Shown: positions 1-8,305, numbered from the stretch's first letter. The stretch: 64,000 nucleotides of DNA from Acidobacteriota bacterium (GCA_016703965.1 JADJBB010000025.1:682001-746000); one strand, 5' to 3'. A program made the numbers and translations. Notes: generated from the letters alone by a model not told the origin.

Positions 1-851
1 CTCCGATCTTTACACCGGCTGCGTGCGAAGGCACGACAACGCTGTTTGAGGTAGATTATTTTGGTGATGAAAAGGCTTACTTGACGCAATCGGGCCAGCT
101 TTATAATGAAGCGACGGCGGCGGCGTTCGGTAAATCGTATGCGTTCGGTCCGACATTCCGCGCGGAGAAATCCAAGACCCGCCGCCACCTGACCGAATTC
201 TGGATGGTCGAACCCGAGGTCGCCTACGCGAGCTACGTCGACATGATGGACCTCGGCGAAGCGATGATCCTGAAGGTCGTCGACCGCGTCCTCAACGACC
301 GTCAGGAAGAGCTGAAAACGCTTGAACGCGATACCACCGTTCTCGAAGCCATCAATTCCCCGTTCCCGCGTCTGCATTACGACGATGCCGTCAAAATGCT
401 GCAGGAAGGCCATGCAAAGGGCGAACTCGAGAACAATTTCGAATGGGGCGGCGATTTCGGAGCACCGGACGAGACGTATCTCTCGACGCAGCACGGCAAA
501 CCTGTCTTCGTCCACCATTTCCCGGCGGCGATAAAGGGATTCTACTTCGAAGTCGACCCCGAACGCCCCGAATGTGCCCTCGGCATCGACCTGCTCGCCC
601 CCGAAGGCTACGGCGAGATCATCGGCGGCGGCGAACGCGCCGCGAACCTCGATTACCTCATCGAGCAGCTCAAACATCACGGCCTCGACCAAGCGACCTT
701 CGAATGGTATCTGGATCTGCGTAGATATGGATCAGTGCCGCATGCAGGTTTTGGGATGGGAATCGAACGCTGCACCGCGTGGATGGCCGGCATCGAGCAT
801 GTGCGTGAGACGATACCGTTTCCGCGGATGTTGTATAGATTGAGGCCGTAA
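1..851 (+). CDS. asnS: Asparaginyl-tRNA synthetase, C-terminal part (cut by window edge)
   Basis: Charges tRNA-Asn with asparagine in the cytoplasm. The reading frame is open from base 3, so the start and the N-terminal anticodon-binding domain lie outside the window; about 282 residues of the class II catalytic core are visible. Class II motif 2 is seen as FRAEKSKTRRHLTEFWMVE, where the LTEFWMVEPE version is typical of AsnRS rather than AspRS. Motif 3 near the end reads GFGMGIERC. The protein ends in FPRMLYRLRP, a usual AsnRS terminus. A strong hairpin follows 18 bases after the stop. AsnRS/AspRS confusion is the only real alternative, and the motif 2 wording argues against it. Confidence 0.95.
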   Translation, partial: PIFTPAACEGTTTLFEVDYFGDEKAYLTQSGQLYNEATAAAFGKSYAFGPTFRAEKSKTRRHLTEFWMVEPEVAYASYVDMMDLGEAMILKVVDRVLNDRQEELKTLERDTTVLEAINSPFPRLHYDDAVKMLQEGHAKGELENNFEWGGDFGAPDETYLSTQHGKPVFVHHFPAAIKGFYFEVDPERPECALGIDLLAPEGYGEIIGGGERAANLDYLIEQLKHHGLDQATFEWYLDLRRYGSVPHAGFGMGIERCTAWMAGIEHVRETIPFPRMLYRLRP

Positions 852-868
852 TTTCGGAAGAAAAGAAA

Positions 869-899
869 GATCGTCCGGCTCATGTAGGGCCGGACGATC
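869..899. terminator. Hairpin terminator after asnS
   Basis: Perfect 11-bp inverted repeat GATCGTCCGGC / GCCGGACGATC (869-879 and 889-899) with a 9-base loop, just after the asnS stop and before the convergent small membrane-protein gene. There is no clear T-run, so it could serve either strand. Confidence 0.7.
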
Positions 900-965
900 A
901 CCTTCGCAGATGTGGATGACTATCGCTCTGCGGTAAAAGGTATCTCTAGTTCGACACCCGACTAA

Positions 966-1292
966 CTAGATTTCCCTGTGTCGATCGATCTGGTGGGTAA
1001 TAAACCAGCCGGCGAAAAGGCCGAGGCCGACACCTGCGGCAAATGTAATACCGACGGAACGCATCGGAGCTTTCTTGATCATGTATTCGGTATCGTCGAT
1101 CAGATCTTCTGCGGCATAGCGTCCTTTCTTTGCGAGCCTTTTGGCGTCTGTTACCGCATCGTCGATCATGTGTTCGGCTTTGACTTTTAGTTCGTCGACT
1201 CCTAATTTTACTCGGGCTGCTTGTTCAGCTACTCCGATCAGTTTGTTGAAATTGCTTTTTCTATTATCTGTTTTTAATGCTTCTTGTACCAT
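966..1292 (-). CDS. Small DUF883/ElaB-like membrane-anchored protein
   Basis: A 108-residue protein. The first ~75 residues are a charged, helix-favouring stretch rich in Lys, Glu and Ala, including the AEDLIDDTEYMIKKAP segment. They are followed by one hydrophobic segment (about residues 80-98, GITFAAGVGLGLFAGWFI) and a short basic tail. This layout matches the ElaB/YqjD/DUF883 family, small inner-membrane proteins that in E. coli associate with ribosomes in stationary phase. The assignment rests on architecture, not on a diagnostic motif. The start is well supported: AAAGGAGGATCACC lies directly upstream of ATG, an unusually complete Shine-Dalgarno sequence. It is convergent with asnS and appears monocistronic. 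Confidence 0.75.
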   Translation of the reverse strand: MVQEALKTDNRKSNFNKLIGVAEQAARVKLGVDELKVKAEHMIDDAVTDAKRLAKKGRYAAEDLIDDTEYMIKKAPMRSVGITFAAGVGLGLFAGWFITHQIDRHREI

Positions 1293-1577
1293 GGTGATCC
1301 TCCTTTGTGCGTGCGTAAGACCGAAGGGTCCAACACAGCTCCTTGGGGCATACTTTTAGTCCTTGTGGCCCGATGTGAGTCAAAAGGAACTTCCACTAGA
1401 GCTCACGCAATAGATGTGCCGACGAGCATTTGCCTAAAACCGTTTGATTTTACCCAGATTGTGAGGAATCATGGAATTAATGGCGAAATTACTCGCGCTG
1501 CCGTGAAATAGAACACGCAGGTATCCACAAACTACCTTCGTTACAGATTCTAAATCTAATCGCGACCTTGCAATTAA

Positions 1578-2039
1578 ATGTCAATATACTCGGCAAAGAT
1601 AACGTGGAGGAGTGACTCACCAGAGGCGTTTGCAAGGAATAGGTATACTCGTGGCCACCAGTGGAGTTTTGACGGTGGAATCGAGATTCCTGCATCTAGT
1701 TCGCCCCAGGTAGTTCGTCTTCCATACTCGGTTGAGGCGGCGGTCGATCCTGAGGAGGCATTGGTGGCGGCGGCTTCTTCTTGTCATATGTTGTCGTTTT
1801 TGTGGGTCGCGTCGAAAGCCGGTTTTAATGTCGAGTCATACGAAGACAACGCCGTCGGCGAGATGGCGAAAGACAATGGCAAACAGTGGATCTCGACGAT
1901 AACGCTAGATCCGCGGATCGTTTGGAATGGCAAAATTCCGACGGCGGAAGAACTCTGCGAGTTGCATCACGAGGCTCATGAGGTCTGTTATATAGCAAAT
2001 TCGATCAAGTCGGAGGTCTTGATCAAGCCGCGGCCATGA
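1578..2039 (+). CDS. OsmC family peroxiredoxin-like protein
   Basis: A 153-residue OsmC/Ohr-fold protein. The family reduces organic or fatty-acid hydroperoxides through two conserved cysteines. Here these are Cys69 in AASSCHML, at the start of the long central helix, and Cys137 in HEVCYIANS. The DPEEALVAAASSCH segment is the usual OsmC signature. The length matches the small YhfA/OsmC-like subfamily. The stop codon overlaps the next start by four bases (ATGA), so it is translationally coupled to the pirin gene. No clear Shine-Dalgarno sequence precedes the ATG. A thiol peroxidase role in oxidative stress defence is inferred from the family. Confidence 0.9.
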   Translation: MSIYSAKITWRSDSPEAFARNRYTRGHQWSFDGGIEIPASSSPQVVRLPYSVEAAVDPEEALVAAASSCHMLSFLWVASKAGFNVESYEDNAVGEMAKDNGKQWISTITLDPRIVWNGKIPTAEELCELHHEAHEVCYIANSIKSEVLIKPRP

Positions 2040-2926
2040 AACGAACCATAGAGACCATCCTGACCGCGACCGAATCGTACCTTCCGGGCGATCTTATCGT
2101 TTACCGTGCTTTGCCGCGACGAGAATTGCGGCGGGTTGGCGGGTTTGTATTTCTGGATCATTTCGATCAGACGGATGTAACGCCCGAGCTATTCGACGTG
2201 CCGCCGCATCCGCATGTCGGGTTGCAGACCGTGACGTATTTATTCGAGGGCGAGGCGTTTCACACGGATTCGCTGGATAACGAACAAGCCGTAAAAGCCG
2301 GCGAAGTAAACTGGATGACCGCCGGCCGCGGCATCACGCACGCTGAACAGGTCACCAAAACTCAGCCGAGAATGCACGGCCTGCAAAGCTGGGTCGGTTT
2401 GCCTCATGACAAGCGGAAGGTCGAACCCGCGTTCGACAATTTTCCGGCGGCGGTTCTGCCAATGCTCGAGATCGACGGAGCTTCGATCACGGTCATCGCC
2501 GGTGAACTTCACGGCAACATTTCGCCGATCCCGACGTATCAGGAACTGAGCTATTTTGACGTCGTGATTAATGAAGGTGCGAGTGTTGACCTGACGATTC
2601 ATCCTGAACATGAACTCGCGATCTACGTTGCCGACGGCTCGATCGAGATCAGTGGAACGCAGATAAAGCTCCACGACCTCGCGAAGCTCACGGCTGGCGA
2701 CGAACTGAGTTTTACAGCGACTGAGAACGCTCGCTTTGTGATCCTCGGCGGCGAGCCGCTGCCTGATCCGACGGTGATCTATTGGAATTTCGTCACCGAC
2801 ACAGTCGGCGAAGCGAAACAGGCGGCGATCGACTGGCAGGATGGTGAATTTCCTCCTGTCAACAAATACAGGAAATTCACATCCGAAGATCTTGGCGAAG
2901 AAGCCGATAGGACGCAGTTGCTCTAA
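2036..2926 (+). CDS. Pirin family bicupin protein
   Basis: A 296-residue pirin-like protein with two cupin folds. The N-terminal cupin keeps all four metal ligands of human pirin and E. coli YhhW: His58 and His60 in PPHPHVGLQTVTY, and His102 and Glu104 in GRGITHAEQ. The family binds Fe(II); some members have quercetin dioxygenase activity and others act as regulators, so the substrate here is unknown. It overlaps the OsmC gene by four bases and is followed after 8 bases by a small protein gene, suggesting one transcript. Pairing with OsmC suggests a redox or stress context, but that is inference. Confidence 0.92.
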   Translation: MKRTIETILTATESYLPGDLIVYRALPRRELRRVGGFVFLDHFDQTDVTPELFDVPPHPHVGLQTVTYLFEGEAFHTDSLDNEQAVKAGEVNWMTAGRGITHAEQVTKTQPRMHGLQSWVGLPHDKRKVEPAFDNFPAAVLPMLEIDGASITVIAGELHGNISPIPTYQELSYFDVVINEGASVDLTIHPEHELAIYVADGSIEISGTQIKLHDLAKLTAGDELSFTATENARFVILGGEPLPDPTVIYWNFVTDTVGEAKQAAIDWQDGEFPPVNKYRKFTSEDLGEEADRTQLL

Positions 2927-2934
2927 CAGAATTT

Positions 2935-3225
2935 ATGCAGGACGAATGGACCTATCACAGGACGAAGAAGTACGACAAACAAAAAATGCGTTGGCATTTC
3001 GTTACTCGTTATTTTTATGTCGAAGACGGCGAAGACGAGCCGCGTGAGCTGTATTTTCGCAACGACGACGAGACCGAATTCGGCATGCTCAGGTTTGAAA
3101 AGATCAAGGACAATCCGTACCGCGACTGGGATTTCGTCATGAACAAGATCCTCAATAACCTGCCATTCCGCCGATCTTTGCTCGACGAAGAGACGAAGTC
3201 GGTATGGAGGAAGAATTGGAAGTAG
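2935..3225 (+). CDS. Conserved-looking hypothetical protein (96 aa)
   Basis: A 96-residue protein with no signal peptide or membrane segment and no family I recognise. It is rich in charged and aromatic residues (repeated RYF, WDF, WRK patterns), suggesting a small soluble fold. It starts 8 bases after the pirin stop and its end overlaps the next gene by 22 bases, so it appears to be part of the OsmC-pirin-cupin transcript. The ATG has no strong ribosome binding site, which fits coupled translation. Its real-gene status rests on compact spacing and typical amino acid usage. Confidence 0.65.
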   Translation: MQDEWTYHRTKKYDKQKMRWHFVTRYFYVEDGEDEPRELYFRNDDETEFGMLRFEKIKDNPYRDWDFVMNKILNNLPFRRSLLDEETKSVWRKNWK

Positions 3226-4106
3226 TGATCGAGCAAACCGAGATCATGTGCGACGGCCTCGACCAATCGATCGAGGAGCACAAGAAGAGAGGTTTCCGCC
3301 TCGACATGATCTTCCCCGCCGATTCGCCCCGTGAAGCGTTAATGTCGAAAGGCGGCGAGCTCGTGCGGCTCAAGGCAGTACCACCTGCGTTAGCGGGTGG
3401 AGGGGAGCCGGAACACGATCCGAATTCATTTTCGCAAGAAACGTTGATTGCTCGCGAGGACTTTCCGCCCGCTCACGCAGGCGGTTCTGACTTTGTTCGC
3501 GGCCGGGCCGGAATGGAATATCGCGATCTGATCCCGGGCCGTCTGGGCGGCAAGCTGATCGCTTCGCACATTCGCCTTCCGTTCGGCGGTGAGGTTCCTG
3601 ATTCGGTTCATTATCACAAGATCGATTTCCAGATGATCTATTGCGTTCGCGGCCGAATCGAGGTTGTCTACGAAGACCAGGGGCCGCCGTTCTGGCTCGA
3701 ATCAGGCGACTGCATCTTGCAACCGCCGGAGATCCGCCATCGCGTCCTATATTCCGAGGCCGGAGCTGAGGTGATCGAGGTTAGTTCGCCTGCCGAGCAT
3801 GAGACCTGGATCGATCACGAGATGGAATTGCCCAACCCTGACACAGATCGGAACAGGCTATTCGGAGGACAACGATTCGTTCACTCGCGGGCTGAGGATG
3901 CAGACTGGGCTCTATCGGGTTTTGGGGGGTATGAACGTCGCAAAACGGATATAGAGAATGCAACCGGCGGATTAATAGACGTCCAATTTTTTAGATCTGT
4001 TTCGGAGCGAACCGCCATAGCGACGAGTGCAGTTACCGAGCCGGGAAAAGGCATATTGATTTGTCTTGAGGATGGTGGCTCAATTTTACTAGAATTCTTA
4101 AGGTGA
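3204..4106 (+). CDS. Cupin-domain protein carrying an in-frame palindromic repeat insertion
   Basis: A 300-residue soluble protein. Residues ~105-200 form a cupin: the metal-ligand-like HYHKIDFQ (His137, His139), then SGDCILQPPEIRHRV with His179. Residues 1-57 are an acidic helix-rich region. Residues ~59-95 are encoded by two inverted copies of a palindromic repeat found elsewhere in this window, giving the low-complexity peptides PPALAGGG and FPPAHAGGS. The insertion keeps the frame open on both sides. The gene overlaps the upstream 96-residue gene by 22 bases in another frame and has no strong ribosome binding site, so the true start could be internal (for example Met15). Substrate unknown. 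Confidence 0.72.
   Translation: MEEELEVVIEQTEIMCDGLDQSIEEHKKRGFRLDMIFPADSPREALMSKGGELVRLKAVPPALAGGGEPEHDPNSFSQETLIAREDFPPAHAGGSDFVRGRAGMEYRDLIPGRLGGKLIASHIRLPFGGEVPDSVHYHKIDFQMIYCVRGRIEVVYEDQGPPFWLESGDCILQPPEIRHRVLYSEAGAEVIEVSSPAEHETWIDHEMELPNPDTDRNRLFGGQRFVHSRAEDADWALSGFGGYERRKTDIENATGGLIDVQFFRSVSERTAIATSAVTEPGKGILICLEDGGSILLEFLR
3381..3484. repeat. Paired inverted REP-like palindromes inside the cupin gene
   Basis: Two 20-base imperfect palindromes, at 3381-3400 (CCACCTGCGTTAGCGGGTGG) and 3465-3484 (CCGCCCGCTCACGCAGGCGG), lie in opposite orientation 64 bases apart. The same pair arrangement recurs between argC and argD (41465-41484 and 41582-41601), and a single copy lies at 32474-32493. 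The flanks GTCAGAA and TTCTGAC extend the similarity. Here the whole pair sits within coding sequence and is read in frame. Confidence 0.85.
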
Positions 4107-4112
4107 TCTACT

Positions 4113-4865
4113 TCATCGTGACTTCGCGGTCTCGGTGCCGAAGGTGACGGCAGCCTGGCCGCCCCAGTTTCCATCGAGATTCCCATTTGACTGTACGTCG
4201 TAGAGGGCGAAGCTGCATTGCCTGCCGCCAAAGCTCGCGGCGGCGACGCTTCCCTTCCAGATGCCAAATGCCAAGCGGGGTTCGGGCAGGCTCCACGTTA
4301 GATCGTATCCGCTGCCGTCTTTGACGATGGCGAGCGTGCCCTGATATGGTTTGCCATCGGGCGACGTTCCCTTTACCGAATATTTTCCGACGAAGCTACG
4401 TCCCTCGACGCGTATCGCGGTTTCAGTCGCGTACTTGCCTTCGCCCCACAGCCCGATTCGCCCAGTGAGCGAACCGTCGCTGGCGATCTTGTACAGGACG
4501 ACTCCGCAGCCCTGACCGCCTCCGGTTGCGGCAAAACTCGCGGCTGTTGCGTTCCCTATCTGTACGCCTGTTCCAACCCGCGTGCCTTTGGTCGTTGTCC
4601 AGCGAAAGCCGTATGCATCGCCTTGCGGCTGGATAGTCAAAACGCCGGTATACGGGTTGTTGCCGTTCTCGGCCGAGCCTTCGACATTGAAAACGCCCGA
4701 TATCTCGCGTTCGCCCGGAGTTGGTGAGGGCGATGCCTGGACAACCGACTTCTCGCGGATGCGTTCGGCAGGGCCGCCGCACGAGGCAGTAACAAAAACA
4801 AGGCCGGTGATCGCTATCAAAAGCACCACCGGCCGGAACGATAAAGTAGAGAAAAACACAAACAT
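4113..4865 (-). CDS. Exported lipoprotein, twofold internal repeat (second of a tandem pair)
   Basis: A 250-residue predicted lipoprotein. The hydrophobic N-terminus ends in a lipobox-like TASCGG, so Cys29 is the likely lipidated residue. The mature part contains two copies of a ~90-residue unit: the first runs from GVFNVEG to YATETA and the second from GKYSVKG to FGTETA. Shared signatures are a G-x-L-x-I strand, C-(G/S)-(V/F)-x-(L/Y)-Y, and (D/N)G(S/N)L(T/D)G. It is a paralogue of the gene 13 bases upstream, and the two are probably co-transcribed. I chose the ATG at 4865 (weak GAAAG ribosome binding site), because the frame further upstream is antisense-like and overlaps the paralogue. Function unknown. 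Confidence 0.8.
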   Translation of the reverse strand: MFVFFSTLSFRPVVLLIAITGLVFVTASCGGPAERIREKSVVQASPSPTPGEREISGVFNVEGSAENGNNPYTGVLTIQPQGDAYGFRWTTTKGTRVGTGVQIGNATAASFAATGGGQGCGVVLYKIASDGSLTGRIGLWGEGKYATETAIRVEGRSFVGKYSVKGTSPDGKPYQGTLAIVKDGSGYDLTWSLPEPRLAFGIWKGSVAAASFGGRQCSFALYDVQSNGNLDGNWGGQAAVTFGTETAKSR

Positions 4866-4878
4866 CTGTCTTTCTATT

Positions 4879-5652
4879 CTACTTCTTTTTCGCGACTTCT
4901 GTTCCCAGAGTTTTCGAGGTCTTAAAACCCCATTTGCCGTCGAGCGTGCCGTCGGGTTTGATGTCGTAGCCGACGAAAGAACACTGTTTGCCGCCGAAGC
5001 CAACTGCGACGAGGTTTCCTGCCTGAATGCCGAAGCCTTCGAGCGTGTCAGGTGCCGACCAGTTGAATGCGTAACCCAGGCCTTCTTTCTTGACATTGAG
5101 TTTGCCCTTGTATTCCTGGCCGTCAGGATTTTTGCCGGTGATCTCGTATTCGCCTTCGAGATCGGTTCCGCTCTTGCGGACGGCCTTTTCGGTCTCCATT
5201 TTGTTGACGCCCCAGTAGCCGACCTTGCCGTCGAGCGAGCCGTCAGAGTTGACCTTGTAAAGCACAACGCCGCAGCCGTCGCCGTTTTTGCCGTCGGTGA
5301 ACGCAACCGCGACCGCGCTGTCTTGCAGTACTCCGACGCCATCGTAATCGTTTTTGCCCGATTTCCAGGAGAATTGAAATACATCTTCACGAGGCGTGAT
5401 CGTCAGGGCCGCTTTATAGGTGCCGCCGCTGTCCGGGTTTGTGCCGTTGGCGTCATATTCACCGGCTATATTTTTCGGTGTTGACGGAGCCGGTGTGCTT
5501 GCGGTCGGGGTCGTGGTGTTAGTGGCCGAATTGGCGGCTGCGTTGTTGCTTGTCGTCGTATTAGTCGTCACACTGCCGCTGCAGGCGAGGCTGACGGCGA
5601 GCAGAGCGGAAAGGCAGATCGCTAGAGTTAAGGTGGAATTCAGACGTTTCAT
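4879..5652 (-). CDS. Exported lipoprotein, twofold internal repeat (first of a tandem pair)
   Basis: A 257-residue predicted lipoprotein: signal peptide with lipobox SLACSG (Cys24), then a Thr/Asn/Ala/Pro-rich linker to about residue 62. Two ~90-residue repeats follow, beginning GEYDANG and GEYEITG. Each ends with C-(G/S)-(V/F)-x-x-Y and DGSLDG/DGTLDG, then LGTE or similar. It is closely similar to the downstream gene, which indicates tandem duplication of an already duplicated domain. The arrangement suggests an outer-surface or periplasmic binding protein, but no ligand is known and I recognise no named family. It is divergent from the phosphodiesterase gene. Confidence 0.83.
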   Translation of the reverse strand: MKRLNSTLTLAICLSALLAVSLACSGSVTTNTTTSNNAAANSATNTTTPTASTPAPSTPKNIAGEYDANGTNPDSGGTYKAALTITPREDVFQFSWKSGKNDYDGVGVLQDSAVAVAFTDGKNGDGCGVVLYKVNSDGSLDGKVGYWGVNKMETEKAVRKSGTDLEGEYEITGKNPDGQEYKGKLNVKKEGLGYAFNWSAPDTLEGFGIQAGNLVAVGFGGKQCSFVGYDIKPDGTLDGKWGFKTSKTLGTEVAKKK

Positions 5653-5730
5653 TATCGAGTCTCCTTGATTAGATTTAGGTAATTGTCTTTTGCGGAATAT
5701 AATAGAGCAAATTCAGTTAAAGTTGGAATT

Positions 5731-7116
5731 ATGATCAAACGATTTTTCGTCTGTGTTGTGTTGGTTTTGGCTAGTATCGCGGTTTCGGGTGTTGCTGCCG
5801 ACGCTCAGAAACCGATCCGTGACCTCAAACCGACCGTGATCCTCATATCGCTCGACGGGTTTCGGTACGATTACGTCGATAAATACGCCCCGCCAGCTCT
5901 TTCCCGGTTGGCGAAACAAGGCGTGAGGGCGAAATGGATGACCCCTTCGTTTCCGACCAAAACTTTCCCTAATCATTACACGATCGTGACCGGCCTCTAT
6001 CCGCAGAATCACGGCATTGTGGAAAATAACGTGTTCGATTTTGGCGTGACGTTCTCGATGTCGAAACGCGAAGAGGTACAAAACCCGCGGTGGTGGCTCG
6101 GCGAACCTATTTGGGTTACGGCGGAGAAGCAAGGGCAAAGAGCCGCGAGCTATTTCTGGCCCGGAAGCGAAGCTCCGATAGAAAACGAGTTGCCGTCTTC
6201 TTGGCGGCCCTATAACGGAAGGGTCCCCAACGATATGCGTGTCGACAAGATCCTCGCCCAACTCGACAAACCGGCTGCCGAACGGCCGACGATACTAACG
6301 ATGTATTTCTCGACGACAGACGACATCGGCCACGAATTCGGCCCAGATGCCGAGGAAACAGGATATGCCGTCCGCGAGGTTGATGGCTATATCGGACGCC
6401 TGATGCAGGGCCTAAAAAAACGCGGTATCGACCGCAAAACCAACGTCATCATCGTCGCCGATCACGGTATGGCAAATTACAATTTTAAGAACGTCACATT
6501 CCTCGACGATGCGTTCAATTTTGATGCACTGACCGACCGAATTTTGTGGACGAACGAAATAGTCCAGATATTTCCAAAGCCCGGCAAGATAGACGAGATC
6601 TATTCGAAAGTAAAAGATCTGCCGCACGTCACCTGCTGGAAAAAGGGCGAGATCCCGGCACGCCTGCATTACAACGACGGCAAACGCGTCGCCCCGCTCA
6701 TCTGCTCCAGCGAACTAGGCTGGATCACGACCAGCCACGCCCGTTACGACAGCTTTGTGCGTGACCTCGACGAAAAAGACCGCCCTCGCGGAGCCCACGG
6801 CTACGACAACAAATACCAGGAAATGCAGGCCATCTTCCTCGCCCACGGCCCGGCATTCAAACGCGGTTTTGTGGCGGAATCATTTCCCAATGTCGATGTT
6901 TACAACTTGATGTGCAGGATCCTGGGATTGAAACCGGCGAAAAACGATGGTGATCTGGAGCGGGTGAAGGGAATGTTAAAGCGATCTCGGCTGGGATTTG
7001 CGAGGTTAACCGGACCAGAAATTCTCGATCACTTCATATGGAATGTAAGCACAACTATAGTGTTGCATTCCTCGTCTTTGGTCCCATCGAACGCTTTTAT
7101 CCGAGTTGCTGCCTGA
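5731..7116 (+). CDS. Exported type I phosphodiesterase / nucleotide pyrophosphatase (ENPP-like)
   Basis: Alkaline-phosphatase-superfamily enzyme that hydrolyses phosphodiester or pyrophosphate bonds outside the cytoplasm. A signal peptide (MIKRFFVCVVLVLASIAVS) precedes the first metal-site motif ILISLDGFRYDY. The nucleophile motif is SFPTKTFPNHYTIV, with Thr as the catalytic residue. Further metal ligands lie in STTDDIGHEFGP (Asp and His) and VADHGM. I took the ATG at 5731 (461 residues) because it begins the signal peptide. The last ~40 residues, after GDLERVKGMLK, are unlike typical family ends and may come from a lost stop or a late frame change. Substrate not predictable from sequence. 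Confidence 0.9.
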   Translation: MIKRFFVCVVLVLASIAVSGVAADAQKPIRDLKPTVILISLDGFRYDYVDKYAPPALSRLAKQGVRAKWMTPSFPTKTFPNHYTIVTGLYPQNHGIVENNVFDFGVTFSMSKREEVQNPRWWLGEPIWVTAEKQGQRAASYFWPGSEAPIENELPSSWRPYNGRVPNDMRVDKILAQLDKPAAERPTILTMYFSTTDDIGHEFGPDAEETGYAVREVDGYIGRLMQGLKKRGIDRKTNVIIVADHGMANYNFKNVTFLDDAFNFDALTDRILWTNEIVQIFPKPGKIDEIYSKVKDLPHVTCWKKGEIPARLHYNDGKRVAPLICSSELGWITTSHARYDSFVRDLDEKDRPRGAHGYDNKYQEMQAIFLAHGPAFKRGFVAESFPNVDVYNLMCRILGLKPAKNDGDLERVKGMLKRSRLGFARLTGPEILDHFIWNVSTTIVLHSSSLVPSNAFIRVAA

Positions 7117-7127
7117 AAAAAAAATGC

Positions 7128-7156
7128 TTGACTCTTGACACTAAATGTGCTATCTA
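7128..7156 (+). promoter_or_regulatory. Candidate sigma-70-type promoter with no obvious gene downstream
   Basis: TTGACT (7128-7133), a 17-base spacer, then TATCTA (7151-7156). It reads into 7157-7382, where no protein gene is evident on the plus strand. It could drive a small RNA or be a chance match. Confidence 0.3.
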
Positions 7157-7299
7157 TGCGACAGTATTGCATCTAGTAATGGCGTGCAACGTCGATCTTT
7201 GAAAACCTGTGTGAGTTTTTTTGCGAAAAGTTGGGCTTTCGGTGTTCTGAAACACCACTAAACCACGTGTATAGAAAGTTTAGCTGTCCGCCAGGCATC

Positions 7300-7345
7300 G
7301 CGGACACCCTGCGGACAGCCGTGTGGACAGGCTGTGGACAGTTGT
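7300..7345. repeat. Four tandem 11-12 bp GTGGACAG-type repeats
   Basis: Four consecutive near-copies of a (G/C)(T/C)GGACA-centred unit: GCGGACACCCT, GCGGACAGCCGT, GTGGACAGGCT and GTGGACAGTTGT. They lie in the 266-base gap between the phosphodiesterase and metallophosphoesterase 3' ends. An inverted CTGTCCGC copy lies just upstream at 7284-7291. Confidence 0.6.
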
Positions 7346-7382
7346 AGACACTATTCTGGTAAAATACGGCGGCGAATGCAGT

Positions 7383-8279
7383 TCATTGAGCCTTGATCGT
7401 CAGTACCTGTATTTCCGGCGGAACCATGAACCTCAGCGGTAGAACGCTCATTCCGACGCCGCTAGTGACAAAGAGGTCGACGTTGTTCTCGCGAATGTGG
7501 CCGTAGGCGTATTTTTGGCCGAAGAATGACGGAACGATCGGGCGTCCAAATACCGGCATCCAAACCTGGCCACCGTGGGTGTGGGCGGCGAGCATAAGTT
7601 TGAGGTCGGGCGAGATGGAAAGGTCGCCCGAGATGATCGGCAAAAGGTCGGGGCTGTGCTGCAGGACGATCAGATCGCCCGAGCCGCTGTTTTCCACGAT
7701 CGCTTTGGCATCGTCCGAAGTCTTTTGCCAAGTTTTGTTGAGTTTGAGATGGTCGATCATCCCGAATATGCGCAGCCGCTGGCCGTCCTTCTCGATCGCC
7801 GCGACCTCGTGGCGGAGTACCTTGTAGCCGACCCGCGTCAATCCGGATGCAACCATATCATCGTTGTACCAGCCGTCATGATTCCCAAGCACCGCGAAGA
7901 CGCCGTACTTTGCCTTCATCCCGGCCAGATTGTCCGCGATCGTTTCGGCCGGCATTTTTAGAATGACCGGGAAAACCGGCTTATCTTCGTGGACCTCGGA
8001 AACAAAATCGCCGAGCATGACCACGAGGTCGGGTTGCTGTTCGTTGACCTTTTGAACGACGAGCCGCAGTTTTTCTTCGGTCACATAGTTCGAACCGCCG
8101 TGAATATCGCCAAGCATCACGATCTTGAGTCCGTCGAATGCGGGATTCCAGTTTTTTATGGTTATTTGCGAATGGTTTACAACCAGCCGCTGCGGCTCAA
8201 TGAAATACGCGTAGGCGAGGCACGCGCTGGCGATCAGGGAGGCTAGAAGGAAAATATAGAGGACGCGTTTGAAAATCAC
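7383..8279 (-). CDS. Membrane-anchored metallophosphoesterase (YkuE-like)
   Basis: A 298-residue calcineurin-like phosphoesterase. One N-terminal membrane segment (about residues 5-25) anchors a catalytic domain carrying the metal-binding motifs in order: MLGDIHGG, VMLGDFVSE, GNHDGWYND, and late LAAHTHGGQVWMP. The AHTHGGQ motif and N-terminal anchor are typical of YkuE/YaeI proteins. YkuE is a cell-wall-linked, Mn-dependent phosphoesterase, and YaeI of E. coli is a phosphodiesterase; the substrate here is unknown. The next upstream gene on the strand is ubiD, separated by a 138-base palindromic element, so it is probably transcribed separately. Confidence 0.9.
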   Translation of the reverse strand: MIFKRVLYIFLLASLIASACLAYAYFIEPQRLVVNHSQITIKNWNPAFDGLKIVMLGDIHGGSNYVTEEKLRLVVQKVNEQQPDLVVMLGDFVSEVHEDKPVFPVILKMPAETIADNLAGMKAKYGVFAVLGNHDGWYNDDMVASGLTRVGYKVLRHEVAAIEKDGQRLRIFGMIDHLKLNKTWQKTSDDAKAIVENSGSGDLIVLQHSPDLLPIISGDLSISPDLKLMLAAHTHGGQVWMPVFGRPIVPSFFGQKYAYGHIRENNVDLFVTSGVGMSVLPLRFMVPPEIQVLTIKAQ

Positions 8280-8305
8280 GGTTTTTTATCGCGTAGCGAT
8301 CGAAT

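Noticed and set aside
1284..1511. A 75-codon plus-strand frame before the OsmC gene
   Set aside because: It overlaps the start of the DUF883-like gene on the other strand and has no protein-like features.
4582..5484. A 300-codon plus-strand open frame opposite the two lipoproteins
   Set aside because: It is antisense to genes with signal peptides and repeat structure, and has no ribosome binding site or family match.
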